From: Nitrospira sp. UBA2083
GTDB lineage: Bacteria > Nitrospirota > Nitrospiria > Nitrospirales > Nitrospiraceae
Assembly: GCA_002331625.1 (NCBI GenBank)
Contig: DCZN01000041.1
Location: 17,346 to 81,345, forward strand
Length of the DNA: 64,000 nt
Reading direction: 5' to 3'
Of the stretch, positions 36,993 to 45,390 are shown piece after piece; the stretch's first letter is position 1, and each line of letters starts with the position of its first letter. Below the pieces are notes generated by a model. That model was given only the letters and a program-made list of their open reading frames with translations. It was not told where the DNA came from and searched no databases. A program made the translations under genes and the position numbers.

Positions 36993-38201
36993 ATGAAATA
37001 TGTGATCGTGCATGCTGGCGGGATGGCGGGCCATCCCCATGCAGAACTCAATGGTCGAACACCGCTGCAAGTAGCGGCGACACCCCATCTTGATCAGCTC
37101 GCTCAAATCGGAGAAGTCGGGCAGCTCATCATCTCGAACGAGGGCGTTCGCCATGGAGGCGGATTACTTGGTGCGGCGATCCTCGGCTATGACCTGAAGA
37201 AATACTATCAAGGGCCTGGGCCGTTGGAAGCGGCAAGTCTGGGTGTGTCGGTGACAGAGCACGACGTCGTCTATCGTTGCACGATGGTCACGTTACGTCC
37301 TGAGGGCGGCAAGGGTGTCGAGATCAAGAAATTGGGACCCAACGTGATCATGGACGATGCGACAGCCGGGTTGATCGAGACCGAAGAAGCTCGTGAATTG
37401 CTCGAGGCGATCAATGAACAGCTCGGGTCAGAAACCATTCAGTTCTACCCGGGTGCAGGCCATCGCCATCTCATGGTGTGGGTGAATGGAAAGCCACGCG
37501 CCCACTGCAATGATCCACAATCTTTTCTCGGCCAGTCCATTGCCGATGCCTTACCGACGGGCGACGGCGCGGATATTCTCCGAAAACTCATGGATGCCGC
37601 ACATGTGATCATGCGTGACCATCCGGTTAACGATGAGCGAATGGCCGAGGGAAAGAAACCGGCCAACTGTGTGTGGTTGTGGGGCGAGGGACGAGCCGTG
37701 ATGTGGCCGAGTTTGACCGACAAATACGACATCACCGGAGCGATTGTGGCGACCAGCGATGTTTATCGTGGTGTCGGGATCTGTGCCGGTCTCGAGGCCG
37801 TCGATCCGGAACGACTCGCCGACGGCGATCTCCGGACCAGGGCCTCCGTGGCGCTGGACGAATTTGCCAAGAAAGATTTTGTCTATGTCCATGCCAGATT
37901 GACGGACGAGATTATCCACGGCACCGATATCAAGGCCAAGGTGCGCGGCATCGAAGAATTTGACCGCCACTTGGTCGGCCCATTAGTTGAAGGGCTGACC
38001 AAGCAAGGCCCCTATCGATTCCTGGTTGTGAGCGAACACGGGAGAGGCACAGATGGGCCACCACTCTACGCGTTTGGTGAGGGAGGCAAGAAGGGCTTCG
38101 GATCGGCCAGCCGTCGCTTCACTGAGTCAGATGCTCACGCTGCGGACACCCCGGCCCGTGATGCCACCAAATTCGCAAACAAGTTCTTCTCCAAAAGCTG
38201 A
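36993..38201 (+). CDS. ApgM-family protein (cofactor-independent phosphoglycerate mutase / proposed homoserine kinase type), degenerate active site
   Basis: 402 residues of the alkaline-phosphatase superfamily with ApgM features ([50 protein letters not shown]). ApgM members in threonine operons form a subfamily proposed to be homoserine kinases, which fits the position after thrC and before lysC. By comparison with family motifs from memory, key residues are missing. The metal-binding DG of the DGMAD start is GGMAG here, and the GSDVAN-type loop with the phosphoacceptor serine reads GGGLLG. The late DEAGH and SDH motifs read DEIIH and SEH. Catalysis is therefore doubtful or altered. Confidence 0.75.
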   Translation: MKYVIVHAGGMAGHPHAELNGRTPLQVAATPHLDQLAQIGEVGQLIISNEGVRHGGGLLGAAILGYDLKKYYQGPGPLEAASLGVSVTEHDVVYRCTMVTLRPEGGKGVEIKKLGPNVIMDDATAGLIETEEARELLEAINEQLGSETIQFYPGAGHRHLMVWVNGKPRAHCNDPQSFLGQSIADALPTGDGADILRKLMDAAHVIMRDHPVNDERMAEGKKPANCVWLWGEGRAVMWPSLTDKYDITGAIVATSDVYRGVGICAGLEAVDPERLADGDLRTRASVALDEFAKKDFVYVHARLTDEIIHGTDIKAKVRGIEEFDRHLVGPLVEGLTKQGPYRFLVVSEHGRGTDGPPLYAFGEGGKKGFGSASRRFTESDAHAADTPARDATKFANKFFSKS

Positions 38202-38206
38202 GCATC

Positions 38207-39427
38207 GTGGCGCTGTTCGTCCAAAAATATGGCGGCACATCGGTCGGGACCATCGAGCGCATCCACCGCGTCGCCGACCAAGTCGCTCGCACACAGCAAG
38301 CGGGCAATCAGGTCGTCGTCGTCCTCTCAGCCATGAGTGGGGAGACAGACCGGCTGATCAAGCTTGCGCACGAGGTCACGCCTGTTCCCGACGAACGAGA
38401 GATGGACATGCTGCTCTCGACGGGAGAACGTGTCACGATCTCTCTGCTGGCCATGGAGTTGCGCGGGCGTGGCATCAACGCCCGGTCCTTTACGGGCCGG
38501 CAGGTCGGCATCATGACCGACAGCGCCCATACGAAGGCGCGAATCGCCCGCGTCACGGCGGACCGTCTCCGTGCGGCGTTAGACCAAGGAATTGTTCCCA
38601 TTGTGGCAGGGTTTCAGGGTATCAATGAACAATCAGATGTCACGACACTAGGCCGAGGCGGATCCGATCTCTCCGCGGTCGCCGTGGCGGCCGCGCTGAA
38701 AGCCAACCGGTGCATTATCTTTACCGATGTGGATGGAGTCTATACCGCGGATCCCAACATCGTACCGGCAGCCAAACGGATCGACAAAATTTCGTACGAA
38801 GAGATGTTGGAGATGGCCAGCCTCGGCGCCAAGGTGCTCCAGACCAGATCAGTGGAATTTGCGGCCAAGTTCAACGTGCCAGTCGAAGTGAATTCCAGCT
38901 TCAAAGAGGGAAAGGGAACGCTCGTGACGAAGGAAGATACGGACATGGAAGCGGCAGCAGTCTCCGGCGTCACCGGCGACCGGAATCAGGCGAAGATCAC
39001 GATCGTCGGCGTCCCGGACAAACCGGGCATCGCCGCCAGGATTTTTGGGCCGGTCGCGGAGGCCCATATTAATGTCGATATGATCATTCAGAACATCAGC
39101 CAAGCCGCCCTGACGGACCTTTCCTTTACCGTGCCCCGCGCCGATCTCAAGAAAGCCGTGCCGCTCATTCAAGGCGTGGCGAAGGACATCGAGGCCAAGT
39201 CCGTGTCGGTGACCGAAGCCATTGCCAAAGTCTCCTTGATTGGCGTCGGCATGCGGTCGCACTCCGGTGTGGCAGCCAAGATGTTCAACGTGTTGTCGCG
39301 CGAGGGGGTCAATATCATGATGATCAGCACGTCGGAGATCAAAATCTCCTGCGTGGTAGAAGAGAAGTACCTCGAACTGGCCATGCGCTCCCTCCATTCG
39401 GCGTTCGGGCTGGATCAAGCCACGTAA
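38207..39427 (+). CDS. lysC: Aspartate kinase
   Basis: 406 residues, GTG start five bases after the previous gene. The N-terminal kinase domain shows [30 protein letters not shown] and [13 protein letters not shown]. Two ACT domains follow (about 265-335 and 345-406, [13 protein letters not shown] and [18 protein letters not shown]), the sites of feedback by lysine and/or threonine. It makes aspartyl phosphate, the first step to threonine, methionine, lysine and diaminopimelate. Last gene of the alaC-hom-thrC-apgM-lysC unit. Confidence 0.96.
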   Translation: MALFVQKYGGTSVGTIERIHRVADQVARTQQAGNQVVVVLSAMSGETDRLIKLAHEVTPVPDEREMDMLLSTGERVTISLLAMELRGRGINARSFTGRQVGIMTDSAHTKARIARVTADRLRAALDQGIVPIVAGFQGINEQSDVTTLGRGGSDLSAVAVAAALKANRCIIFTDVDGVYTADPNIVPAAKRIDKISYEEMLEMASLGAKVLQTRSVEFAAKFNVPVEVNSSFKEGKGTLVTKEDTDMEAAAVSGVTGDRNQAKITIVGVPDKPGIAARIFGPVAEAHINVDMIIQNISQAALTDLSFTVPRADLKKAVPLIQGVAKDIEAKSVSVTEAIAKVSLIGVGMRSHSGVAAKMFNVLSREGVNIMMISTSEIKISCVVEEKYLELAMRSLHSAFGLDQAT

Positions 39428-39494
39428 GGTCAGGCAAGGTTTAAATTTCCTGACTATCCCGCGCAAAACCACTCCCTAGTTTTGGCGAATTTCT

Positions 39495-39535
39495 CAGCAC
39501 AGTTGTGCTGACAGCCAATCCATTGAATTCATAAT
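39495..39535 (+). promoter_or_regulatory. Candidate promoter and operator of the hsd operon
   Basis: CTGACA (39508-39513) and CATAAT (39530-39535) are spaced by 16 bases. The inverted repeat CAGCAC-AGTT-GTGCTG (39495-39510) overlaps the -35 box as an operator would. It lies about 65 bp before the hsdR start, in a 170-bp gap without other features. Confidence 0.4.
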
Positions 39536-39599
39536 GATTTCTCTTGATGAAAGGGGTATTCTTTCGCGCTAAATCCAACAATACGTGCGAGTTTCGCGT

Positions 39600-41975
39600 A
39601 TGGCAGACCTCGATAAGAAATCTCTTACCGAAGCCGACATCCGCACAAAGTTCATCACCCCGGCTCTTGTCGGACCAGTCGGCAAGTGGGATGTGATGAC
39701 TCAGGTTCTGGAGGAGGTCTACTTCACGAAGGGCCGTGTCATCGTCCGAGGGAAAACCGTCAAGCGTGGTGAAGCCAAGAAAGCCGACTATCTGCTCTAC
39801 TACAAGCCAGGCATCCCGATCGCGGTCATCGAAGCAAAAGACAACAATCACCCTGTTGGCGGTGGAATGTCGCAGGCATTGGAATATGCGGAGATCCTCG
39901 ATGTGCCATTTGCCTACAGCTCCAACGGCGATGCTTTTCTTGAACACGACCGAACAGGAATGGATGGCCCAGTTGAACGAGAACTGCCGCTGAGCCAGTT
40001 TCCCTCACCCGCCGATCTTTGGGCACGATACCAAGGGGCCAAAGGTCTCACGTCCACTCAGGAGCGCGTCGCGGCGCAAGACTACTACGACGACGGGTCA
40101 GGTAAGTCACCTCGGTACTATCAGCTCATTGCCATTAATCGGACCATCGAGGCGATTGCCCGTGGCGAGAACCGCATTCTCTTGGTCATGGCCACCGGCA
40201 CAGGGAAGACCTACACGGCGTTCCAGACCATCTGGCGCTTGTGGAAGTCGGGCGCCAAGAAACGGATTCTGTTCCTTGTCGATCGGAACATCCTCGCCGA
40301 TCAGACCAAGACCAACGACTTCAAGCCGTTCGGTCAAGCGATGACCAAGATCACCAATCGGACAGTTGATAAAGCCTTCGAGATTTACCTCTCGCTTTAT
40401 CAGGCGGTCACGGGGACAGAAGAGGAGCAGAACATCTACAAGCAGTTTTCGCCTAATTTCTTCGATCTAGTGGTTGTGGACGAGTGCCACCGTGGAAGCG
40501 CGGCCGACGATGCCAACTGGCGCAAGGTGCTGGAGTATTTCTCGTCGGCCACTCAAATCGGCATGACGGCCACGCCCAAGGAGACCAGGGACGTCTCCAA
40601 TATCGAATACTTCGGTGACCCGCTCTACACCTACTCGCTCCGGCAGGGCATCTCGGATGGCTTTCTCGCGCCATACAAGGTGGTCCGTATCGGCATCGAT
40701 AAAGATCTAGAAGGATGGCGACCGGAACGGGGGAAGACGGACAAGTACGGTCAGGTCATTGAGGATCGAGAATATAATGTCACTGACTACGACCGTAATC
40801 TCATTCTCGAAAAGCGGACGGAGCTTGTTGCGGCGAAGATCACGGAGTTCTTGAAGGCGACCGATCGCTTTGCCAAAACCATCGTATTCTGTGAAAACAT
40901 TCCCCATGCGGAACGGATGCGTCAGGCACTGGTGAACGCCAACCCAGACTTGGCTGCCGCCAACAGCAAGTATGTGATGCGAATCACCGGTGATAATGAA
41001 GAAGGCAAGGCACAGCTCGATAATTTCATCGACCCCGAATCAACCTTTCCCGTCATTGCCACGACTTCGCAGTTGATGTCGACCGGCGTCGATGCACAGA
41101 CCTGCCATCTCATCGTGCTGGATAAGACCATCAATTCCATGACGGAGTTTAAGCAAATCATTGGTCGTGGAACGCGTATCAATGAAGACTACAACAAGCT
41201 CTTCTTCACCATCATGGATTTTAAGCGGGCCACGGCGCTGTTTGCAGATCCACACTTCGATGGCGAGCCTGTCCAGATCTATGAACCCGGTCAGCATGAG
41301 TCCCCAGTGCCTCCTGATGAGGTGGACGAGCGGAATGTGGAGAACCCCAATACCTATCCTGACCTTGGCTCGACGGATGGTGAAGAGCCACCGATGGTCC
41401 ATGAACGTCCGACGAAGTACTATGTGGATGATGTGGAGGTGACGGTCGCCACGGAACGGGTGCAATATCTCGATGAATATGGCCGACTCATGACGGAGTC
41501 GCTCAAGGACTACACGCGCAAGACAGTACGGAAAGCCTACACGTCGCTCGATGCCTTCCTGAATGCGTGGAACGATGCCGACCGCAAGCAGGCCATCGTT
41601 GAAGAGCTGTCAAACCATGGGGTGTTTCTGGAGGAACTGGCTGAGCAGGTTGGTCCGGGCTTCGACGCGTTTGATCTCATTTGCCATGTCGCCTTCGATC
41701 AGCCACCGCTCACACGCCGCGAACGAGCCGACAAGGTACGGAAGCGCAATGTCTTTGCCAAGTATGGCGAGAAGACACGCGCGGTGCTTGAGGCGTTGCT
41801 TGAGAAGTATGCCGATGGCGGTGTGAAAAGTGTCGAGTCTCTTGAAATCCTCAAAGTCGATCCACTCACGCAGTTTGGAACGCCCGTGGAAATTGTGAAG
41901 CTCTTCGGGGGGAAGGATCACTACATGGCCGCCATTCGAGAACTTGAAACAGCCCTCTATCAGAAAGCTGCCTAG
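39600..41975 (+). CDS. hsdR: Type I restriction enzyme subunit R (HsdR)
   Basis: 791 residues from the ATG at 39600 (a GTG five codons earlier is possible). An N-terminal nuclease domain has the PD-(D/E)xK pattern: an acidic site before residue 78 and EAK at 78-80. The SF2 motor follows: TGTGKT (about 199), DECHRG (about 294), GMTATPKE, the ATTSQLMSTGVDAQ segment and QIIGRGTRI. A C-terminal helical region would bind HsdM. The enzyme translocates and cuts DNA lacking the host methylation. It heads hsdR-hsdM-hsdS, in a region that interrupts the core gene order. Confidence 0.95.
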   Translation: MADLDKKSLTEADIRTKFITPALVGPVGKWDVMTQVLEEVYFTKGRVIVRGKTVKRGEAKKADYLLYYKPGIPIAVIEAKDNNHPVGGGMSQALEYAEILDVPFAYSSNGDAFLEHDRTGMDGPVERELPLSQFPSPADLWARYQGAKGLTSTQERVAAQDYYDDGSGKSPRYYQLIAINRTIEAIARGENRILLVMATGTGKTYTAFQTIWRLWKSGAKKRILFLVDRNILADQTKTNDFKPFGQAMTKITNRTVDKAFEIYLSLYQAVTGTEEEQNIYKQFSPNFFDLVVVDECHRGSAADDANWRKVLEYFSSATQIGMTATPKETRDVSNIEYFGDPLYTYSLRQGISDGFLAPYKVVRIGIDKDLEGWRPERGKTDKYGQVIEDREYNVTDYDRNLILEKRTELVAAKITEFLKATDRFAKTIVFCENIPHAERMRQALVNANPDLAAANSKYVMRITGDNEEGKAQLDNFIDPESTFPVIATTSQLMSTGVDAQTCHLIVLDKTINSMTEFKQIIGRGTRINEDYNKLFFTIMDFKRATALFADPHFDGEPVQIYEPGQHESPVPPDEVDERNVENPNTYPDLGSTDGEEPPMVHERPTKYYVDDVEVTVATERVQYLDEYGRLMTESLKDYTRKTVRKAYTSLDAFLNAWNDADRKQAIVEELSNHGVFLEELAEQVGPGFDAFDLICHVAFDQPPLTRRERADKVRKRNVFAKYGEKTRAVLEALLEKYADGGVKSVESLEILKVDPLTQFGTPVEIVKLFGGKDHYMAAIRELETALYQKAA

Positions 41976-41978
41976 CCT

Positions 41979-43460
41979 ATGTCGAACGTCTCCAATATCG
42001 TCAAGACCATCCAGGACATCATGCGCAAGGACGCCGGTACGTATGGCGATGCGCAGCGGCTTGAGCAACTCGGCTGGATGTTCTTTTTGAAGATCTTTGA
42101 TGATCGCGAAAAAGAATTAGAACTCCTGCGCGACAATTACAAATCGCCATTGCCAAAACATCTACGCTGGTCAACTTGGGCCGCAGATGATGAAGGTATC
42201 ACCGGAGAACCATTGCTTGAGTTCGTCAACAACACCCTCCTGCCAAAGCTCAAAACGTTGACTGGCGGTGCGGATAAGATCGCTGGTCTCATCCGCATGA
42301 CGTTTGAGGATGCCAATAATTACATGAAGAACGGCACCCTCATGCGGCAGGTCATCAACAAGATCAACGGCATCGATTTCAATGCGTCCGATGATCGCCA
42401 TATGTTCGGCGATATCTACGAGAAGATCCTCAAGGATCTCCAGTCCGCCGGGAACGCGGGTGAGTTCTATACCCCACGGGCCGTGACGCAATTTATCGTC
42501 GAGCAGGTGAATCCTCGTCTGAAGAAGCACGATACCATCCTTGATCCGGCCTGTGGCACCGGAGGCTTCTTGGTCTGTGCTATTGAGCACTTGCGGAAGC
42601 AGGCCAAGACCGAAGCCGATGAAGCGTTCATTCAGGAATGTTTTTCCGGGATCGAAAAGAAGCACCTGCCGCATGTCTTGTGCATGACAAACTTACTGTT
42701 GCACGGTATCGATGTTCCCTCCAACGTGCGGCATGACAACACACTGGCCCGTCCGCTACGCGATTGGTCACCCAAGGAGCGGGTCGACGTCATCGTGACG
42801 AACCCGCCGTTCGGTGGCATGGAAGAAGACGGCATTGAGGCCAACTTTCCATCAGAGTTTCGAACCCGCGAGACGGCTGACCTTTTCCTTGTCTTGCTCA
42901 TGAAGCTGCTTAAGCCAGGTGGACGGGCAGGGCTGGTCTTGCCTGACGGGACACTGTTCGGCGAAGGTGTAAAGACTCGCATCAAGGAAGCACTGCTCAC
43001 AGAGTGCAACCTGCATACGATTGTCCGATTGCCCAACGGCGTCTTCAATCCCTATACCGGCATCCGCACGAATCTATTGTTCTTCACCAAGGGCCAGCCC
43101 ACCACCGAGGTCTGGTACTACGAGCATCCCTATCCGCCTGGTGCCAAGTCATATAACAAAGGCAAACCCATCCGCATCGAGGAGTTCGAGCCGGAACGAG
43201 TCTGGTGGGGTGAGGAATCGAATGGCTTCGCCGCCCGTGTGGAAAACGAACAGGCTTGGCGTGTTTCCATTGACACCATCAGGGCCAGTAACTTCAACCT
43301 CGACCTCAAGAACCCGCACAACCCTGACACCGGCCCCGGCGACGTTGACCACCTCTTGCCTGAGTACGAAAGGCTCCTCGCCCAGATTGCCGCAACCCGC
43401 GCCGCGCTGAAGGCGGAACTCCAGAACGCGCTCACTGCTACCGCCGGGACTGCTGAATGA
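41979..43460 (+). CDS. hsdM: Type I restriction-modification methyltransferase subunit HsdM
   Basis: 493 residues. Helical N-terminal domain (NIVKTIQDIMRKDAGTYGDAQRLEQLGW) and a gamma-class N6-adenine methyltransferase with DPACGTGGF (SAM-binding motif I, about 189) and NPPFGG (catalytic motif IV, about 275). It modifies adenine in the sequence set by HsdS. It starts three bases after the hsdR stop, and its TGA overlaps the hsdS ATG. Confidence 0.96.
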   Translation: MSNVSNIVKTIQDIMRKDAGTYGDAQRLEQLGWMFFLKIFDDREKELELLRDNYKSPLPKHLRWSTWAADDEGITGEPLLEFVNNTLLPKLKTLTGGADKIAGLIRMTFEDANNYMKNGTLMRQVINKINGIDFNASDDRHMFGDIYEKILKDLQSAGNAGEFYTPRAVTQFIVEQVNPRLKKHDTILDPACGTGGFLVCAIEHLRKQAKTEADEAFIQECFSGIEKKHLPHVLCMTNLLLHGIDVPSNVRHDNTLARPLRDWSPKERVDVIVTNPPFGGMEEDGIEANFPSEFRTRETADLFLVLLMKLLKPGGRAGLVLPDGTLFGEGVKTRIKEALLTECNLHTIVRLPNGVFNPYTGIRTNLLFFTKGQPTTEVWYYEHPYPPGAKSYNKGKPIRIEEFEPERVWWGEESNGFAARVENEQAWRVSIDTIRASNFNLDLKNPHNPDTGPGDVDHLLPEYERLLAQIAATRAALKAELQNALTATAGTAE

Positions 43461-44971
43461 CGCTGGAGACCTTCTTCGAGAAGTTCGAACTCTTTGCCGA
43501 TGCCCCTGATGCGGAGGCAAAGGTGCGCGAGTTGGTCTTGGATTGGGCAGTCACTGGAAAACTATGCCACACCGACTCGGCTGAGTGGAGCGAAGGTGTC
43601 TTGGGGGATGTAATTGAACTAATCTCGGGGCAACACTTGCTTGGCCATGAACACAATGCAGAGGGCCGTGGTATTCCATACCTCACAGGCCCTTCTGACT
43701 TCGGTGAGAAAAACCCGATTCCAACGCGCTGGACCGAGCAACCAAAAGTTACGGCGAAGCCCGGCGATATCTTGATCACTGTAAAGGGATCTGGTGTTGG
43801 GAAGACTAATGTCCTTGTTGATCAGCCGACCGCAATCAGCCGTCAGCTCATGGCAATTCGTGTGACCGGTGCTGAACCTGAGTTTGTGCATTTAGTATTG
43901 AAACGAGCAGCTGAACACTTTCTGAACACCAAAATTGGCATCGCGATTCCCGGTATCGGAAGAAGAGAAGTTCTCAGCTTAAAAGTCGTTCTTCCGTCCC
44001 TCGCCGAGCAGAAGCGGATCGTGGCGAAGGTGGATGAGTTAATGGCGTTGTGTGATCGGCTGGAGGCGCAGCAGCAGGAACGAGCGGCGAAGCACACCAC
44101 GCTCGCCCGCGCATCACTGGCCCGCTTCGCCGACGCACCTACCCCAGCCAACCTCAATCTTCTCTTCCATAAGTCCTACAGCATCCCCCCCACCGACCTC
44201 CGCAAGTCTATCCTCACCCTCGCTGTCCAAGGCAAGCTCGTTCCCCAGGACCCGAACGACGAACCGGCGACTCGCCTCCTCGCACAGATTGCAGAGGAGA
44301 AACGCCGCCTCATTGCCGTTGGGACTATTCGAGACAAGAAAGGGCCGCTACCGATTACCGAAGACGAACTGCCGTTCGGGGTTCCGTCTGGCTGGGAGTG
44401 GACGCGCGTGTCGAGCATCACGCGCCGGATTCACTATGGCTACACGGCCTCAGCAAAATCCGAACTTAAGGATGTCCGCTTGCTTCGCATTACCGACATC
44501 CAGAACAACTTCGTCGATTGGCCTTCGGTCCCAGGCTGTGAGATCGCTAAGGACGACGTTGGCCAATATCGGCTTGGACGTGGCGATATCTTGGTTGCAC
44601 GTACCGGTGGCACTGTTGGCAAGACCTACCTTGTGCAAGACGTGCCGGTAGTCGCGGTTTTCGCTTCGTATCTGATCCGAATTCAAGGCGCCACATCGCT
44701 TCTTGATCGTTACCTCAAACTCTTCTTGGAATCGCCAACATATTGGGTCCAACTGGAGGAAGGAGCGCGTGGCGCAGCACAGCCCAATGTAAATGGACAA
44801 ACGCTCGGGAACATGGTCGTCCCAATCCCACCCCTCGCCGAACAACGCCGGATCGTGGCGAAAGTGGACGAACTGATGGCCTTGGTAGACCAGTTGGAAA
44901 CGCAGCTTGCCCACTCCCGCGGTACCGCCGAGAAACTTATGGAAGCGGTCGTGGCAGAGCTGACGACATAG
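43457..44971 (+). CDS. hsdS: Type I restriction specificity subunit HsdS
   Basis: 504 residues with two target-recognition domains, each followed by a near-identical helical repeat containing PLAEQKR/QRRIVAKVDELMALCDR or similar (about residues 178-195 and 455-475). The first recognition domain (about 30-170) and second (about 300-450) are unrelated in sequence, which is normal since each reads half of a bipartite target. The target cannot be deduced. ATGA overlap with hsdM. Confidence 0.93.
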   Translation: MTLETFFEKFELFADAPDAEAKVRELVLDWAVTGKLCHTDSAEWSEGVLGDVIELISGQHLLGHEHNAEGRGIPYLTGPSDFGEKNPIPTRWTEQPKVTAKPGDILITVKGSGVGKTNVLVDQPTAISRQLMAIRVTGAEPEFVHLVLKRAAEHFLNTKIGIAIPGIGRREVLSLKVVLPSLAEQKRIVAKVDELMALCDRLEAQQQERAAKHTTLARASLARFADAPTPANLNLLFHKSYSIPPTDLRKSILTLAVQGKLVPQDPNDEPATRLLAQIAEEKRRLIAVGTIRDKKGPLPITEDELPFGVPSGWEWTRVSSITRRIHYGYTASAKSELKDVRLLRITDIQNNFVDWPSVPGCEIAKDDVGQYRLGRGDILVARTGGTVGKTYLVQDVPVVAVFASYLIRIQGATSLLDRYLKLFLESPTYWVQLEEGARGAAQPNVNGQTLGNMVVPIPPLAEQRRIVAKVDELMALVDQLETQLAHSRGTAEKLMEAVVAELTT

Positions 44972-44980
44972 GACTCATAT

Positions 44981-45390
44981 ATGCCCAACCATCCACAGCC
45001 ATCGTTTGACCATGAGGCCACACTGGAAGAACTCGCTGGTGTCTGGAAGAACCGCCGCTTCGACGAGGTTATCGACGATGAGGAGTCTGAGGACATCCAG
45101 GTCATCTGCAAACGCGGCACGGAGGAGATCCCCCTCGCGAAACCCAGCCGCGCCTTCTACTTTGGCGATCGAAACCTCTACGACCAGGAAGCAAAGCGGT
45201 TCGATCAAGAGGAGAAAGCCCGCATCCTCAACACCGACCAATTTCCCCGCAAACCGGCGCGCTTTGAAGACCTTACGCGATGTGGGAAGTCTGGGATAAG
45301 CCCACGCCGCTTTCGACGAGCAAGTTCGCAAGCGAGGAGAAGCTCGAAGAGATGACTGTCACCGGCCAGCATATTGTGTGTACTAGATGA
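44981..45390 (+). pseudogene. Frameshifted small gene between hsdS and the AlbA_2 gene
   Basis: The frame from ATG 44981 (MPNHPQPSFDHEATLEELAG) is open to 45355 but becomes Arg/Ser-rich nonsense after about 45270. From about 45277 another frame reads AMWEVWDKPTPLSTSKF and continues to TGA at 45388-45390, which overlaps the ATG of the next gene as ATGA. This is the coupling seen at the hsdM-hsdS junction. The pattern fits loss of one base near 45275; the repaired product would have about 136 residues. I do not recognise the family. An assembly error, true pseudogene or programmed frameshift are all possible; no slippery heptamer is obvious. Confidence 0.6.

Noticed and set aside
38053-38628. 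Plus-strand open frame bridging the apgM-like gene and lysC
   Set aside because: Arg/Ser/His-rich translation in an alternate frame; both overlapping genes are clear.
38849-39472. A 207-codon minus-strand open frame
   Set aside because: It is antisense to the ACT-domain end of lysC, with His/Asp-rich nonsense composition expected from a GC-rich shadow frame.
39441-39947. A minus-strand open frame covering the hsd promoter and the start of hsdR
   Set aside because: It is the antisense of the conserved HsdR nuclease domain, with no ribosome binding site or recognisable protein.
45270-45355. Programmed -1 frameshift in the small gene after hsdS
   Set aside because: No slippery X-XXY-YYZ heptamer or downstream pseudoknot is evident near the frame change, so loss of one base is the simpler reading; not fully excluded.
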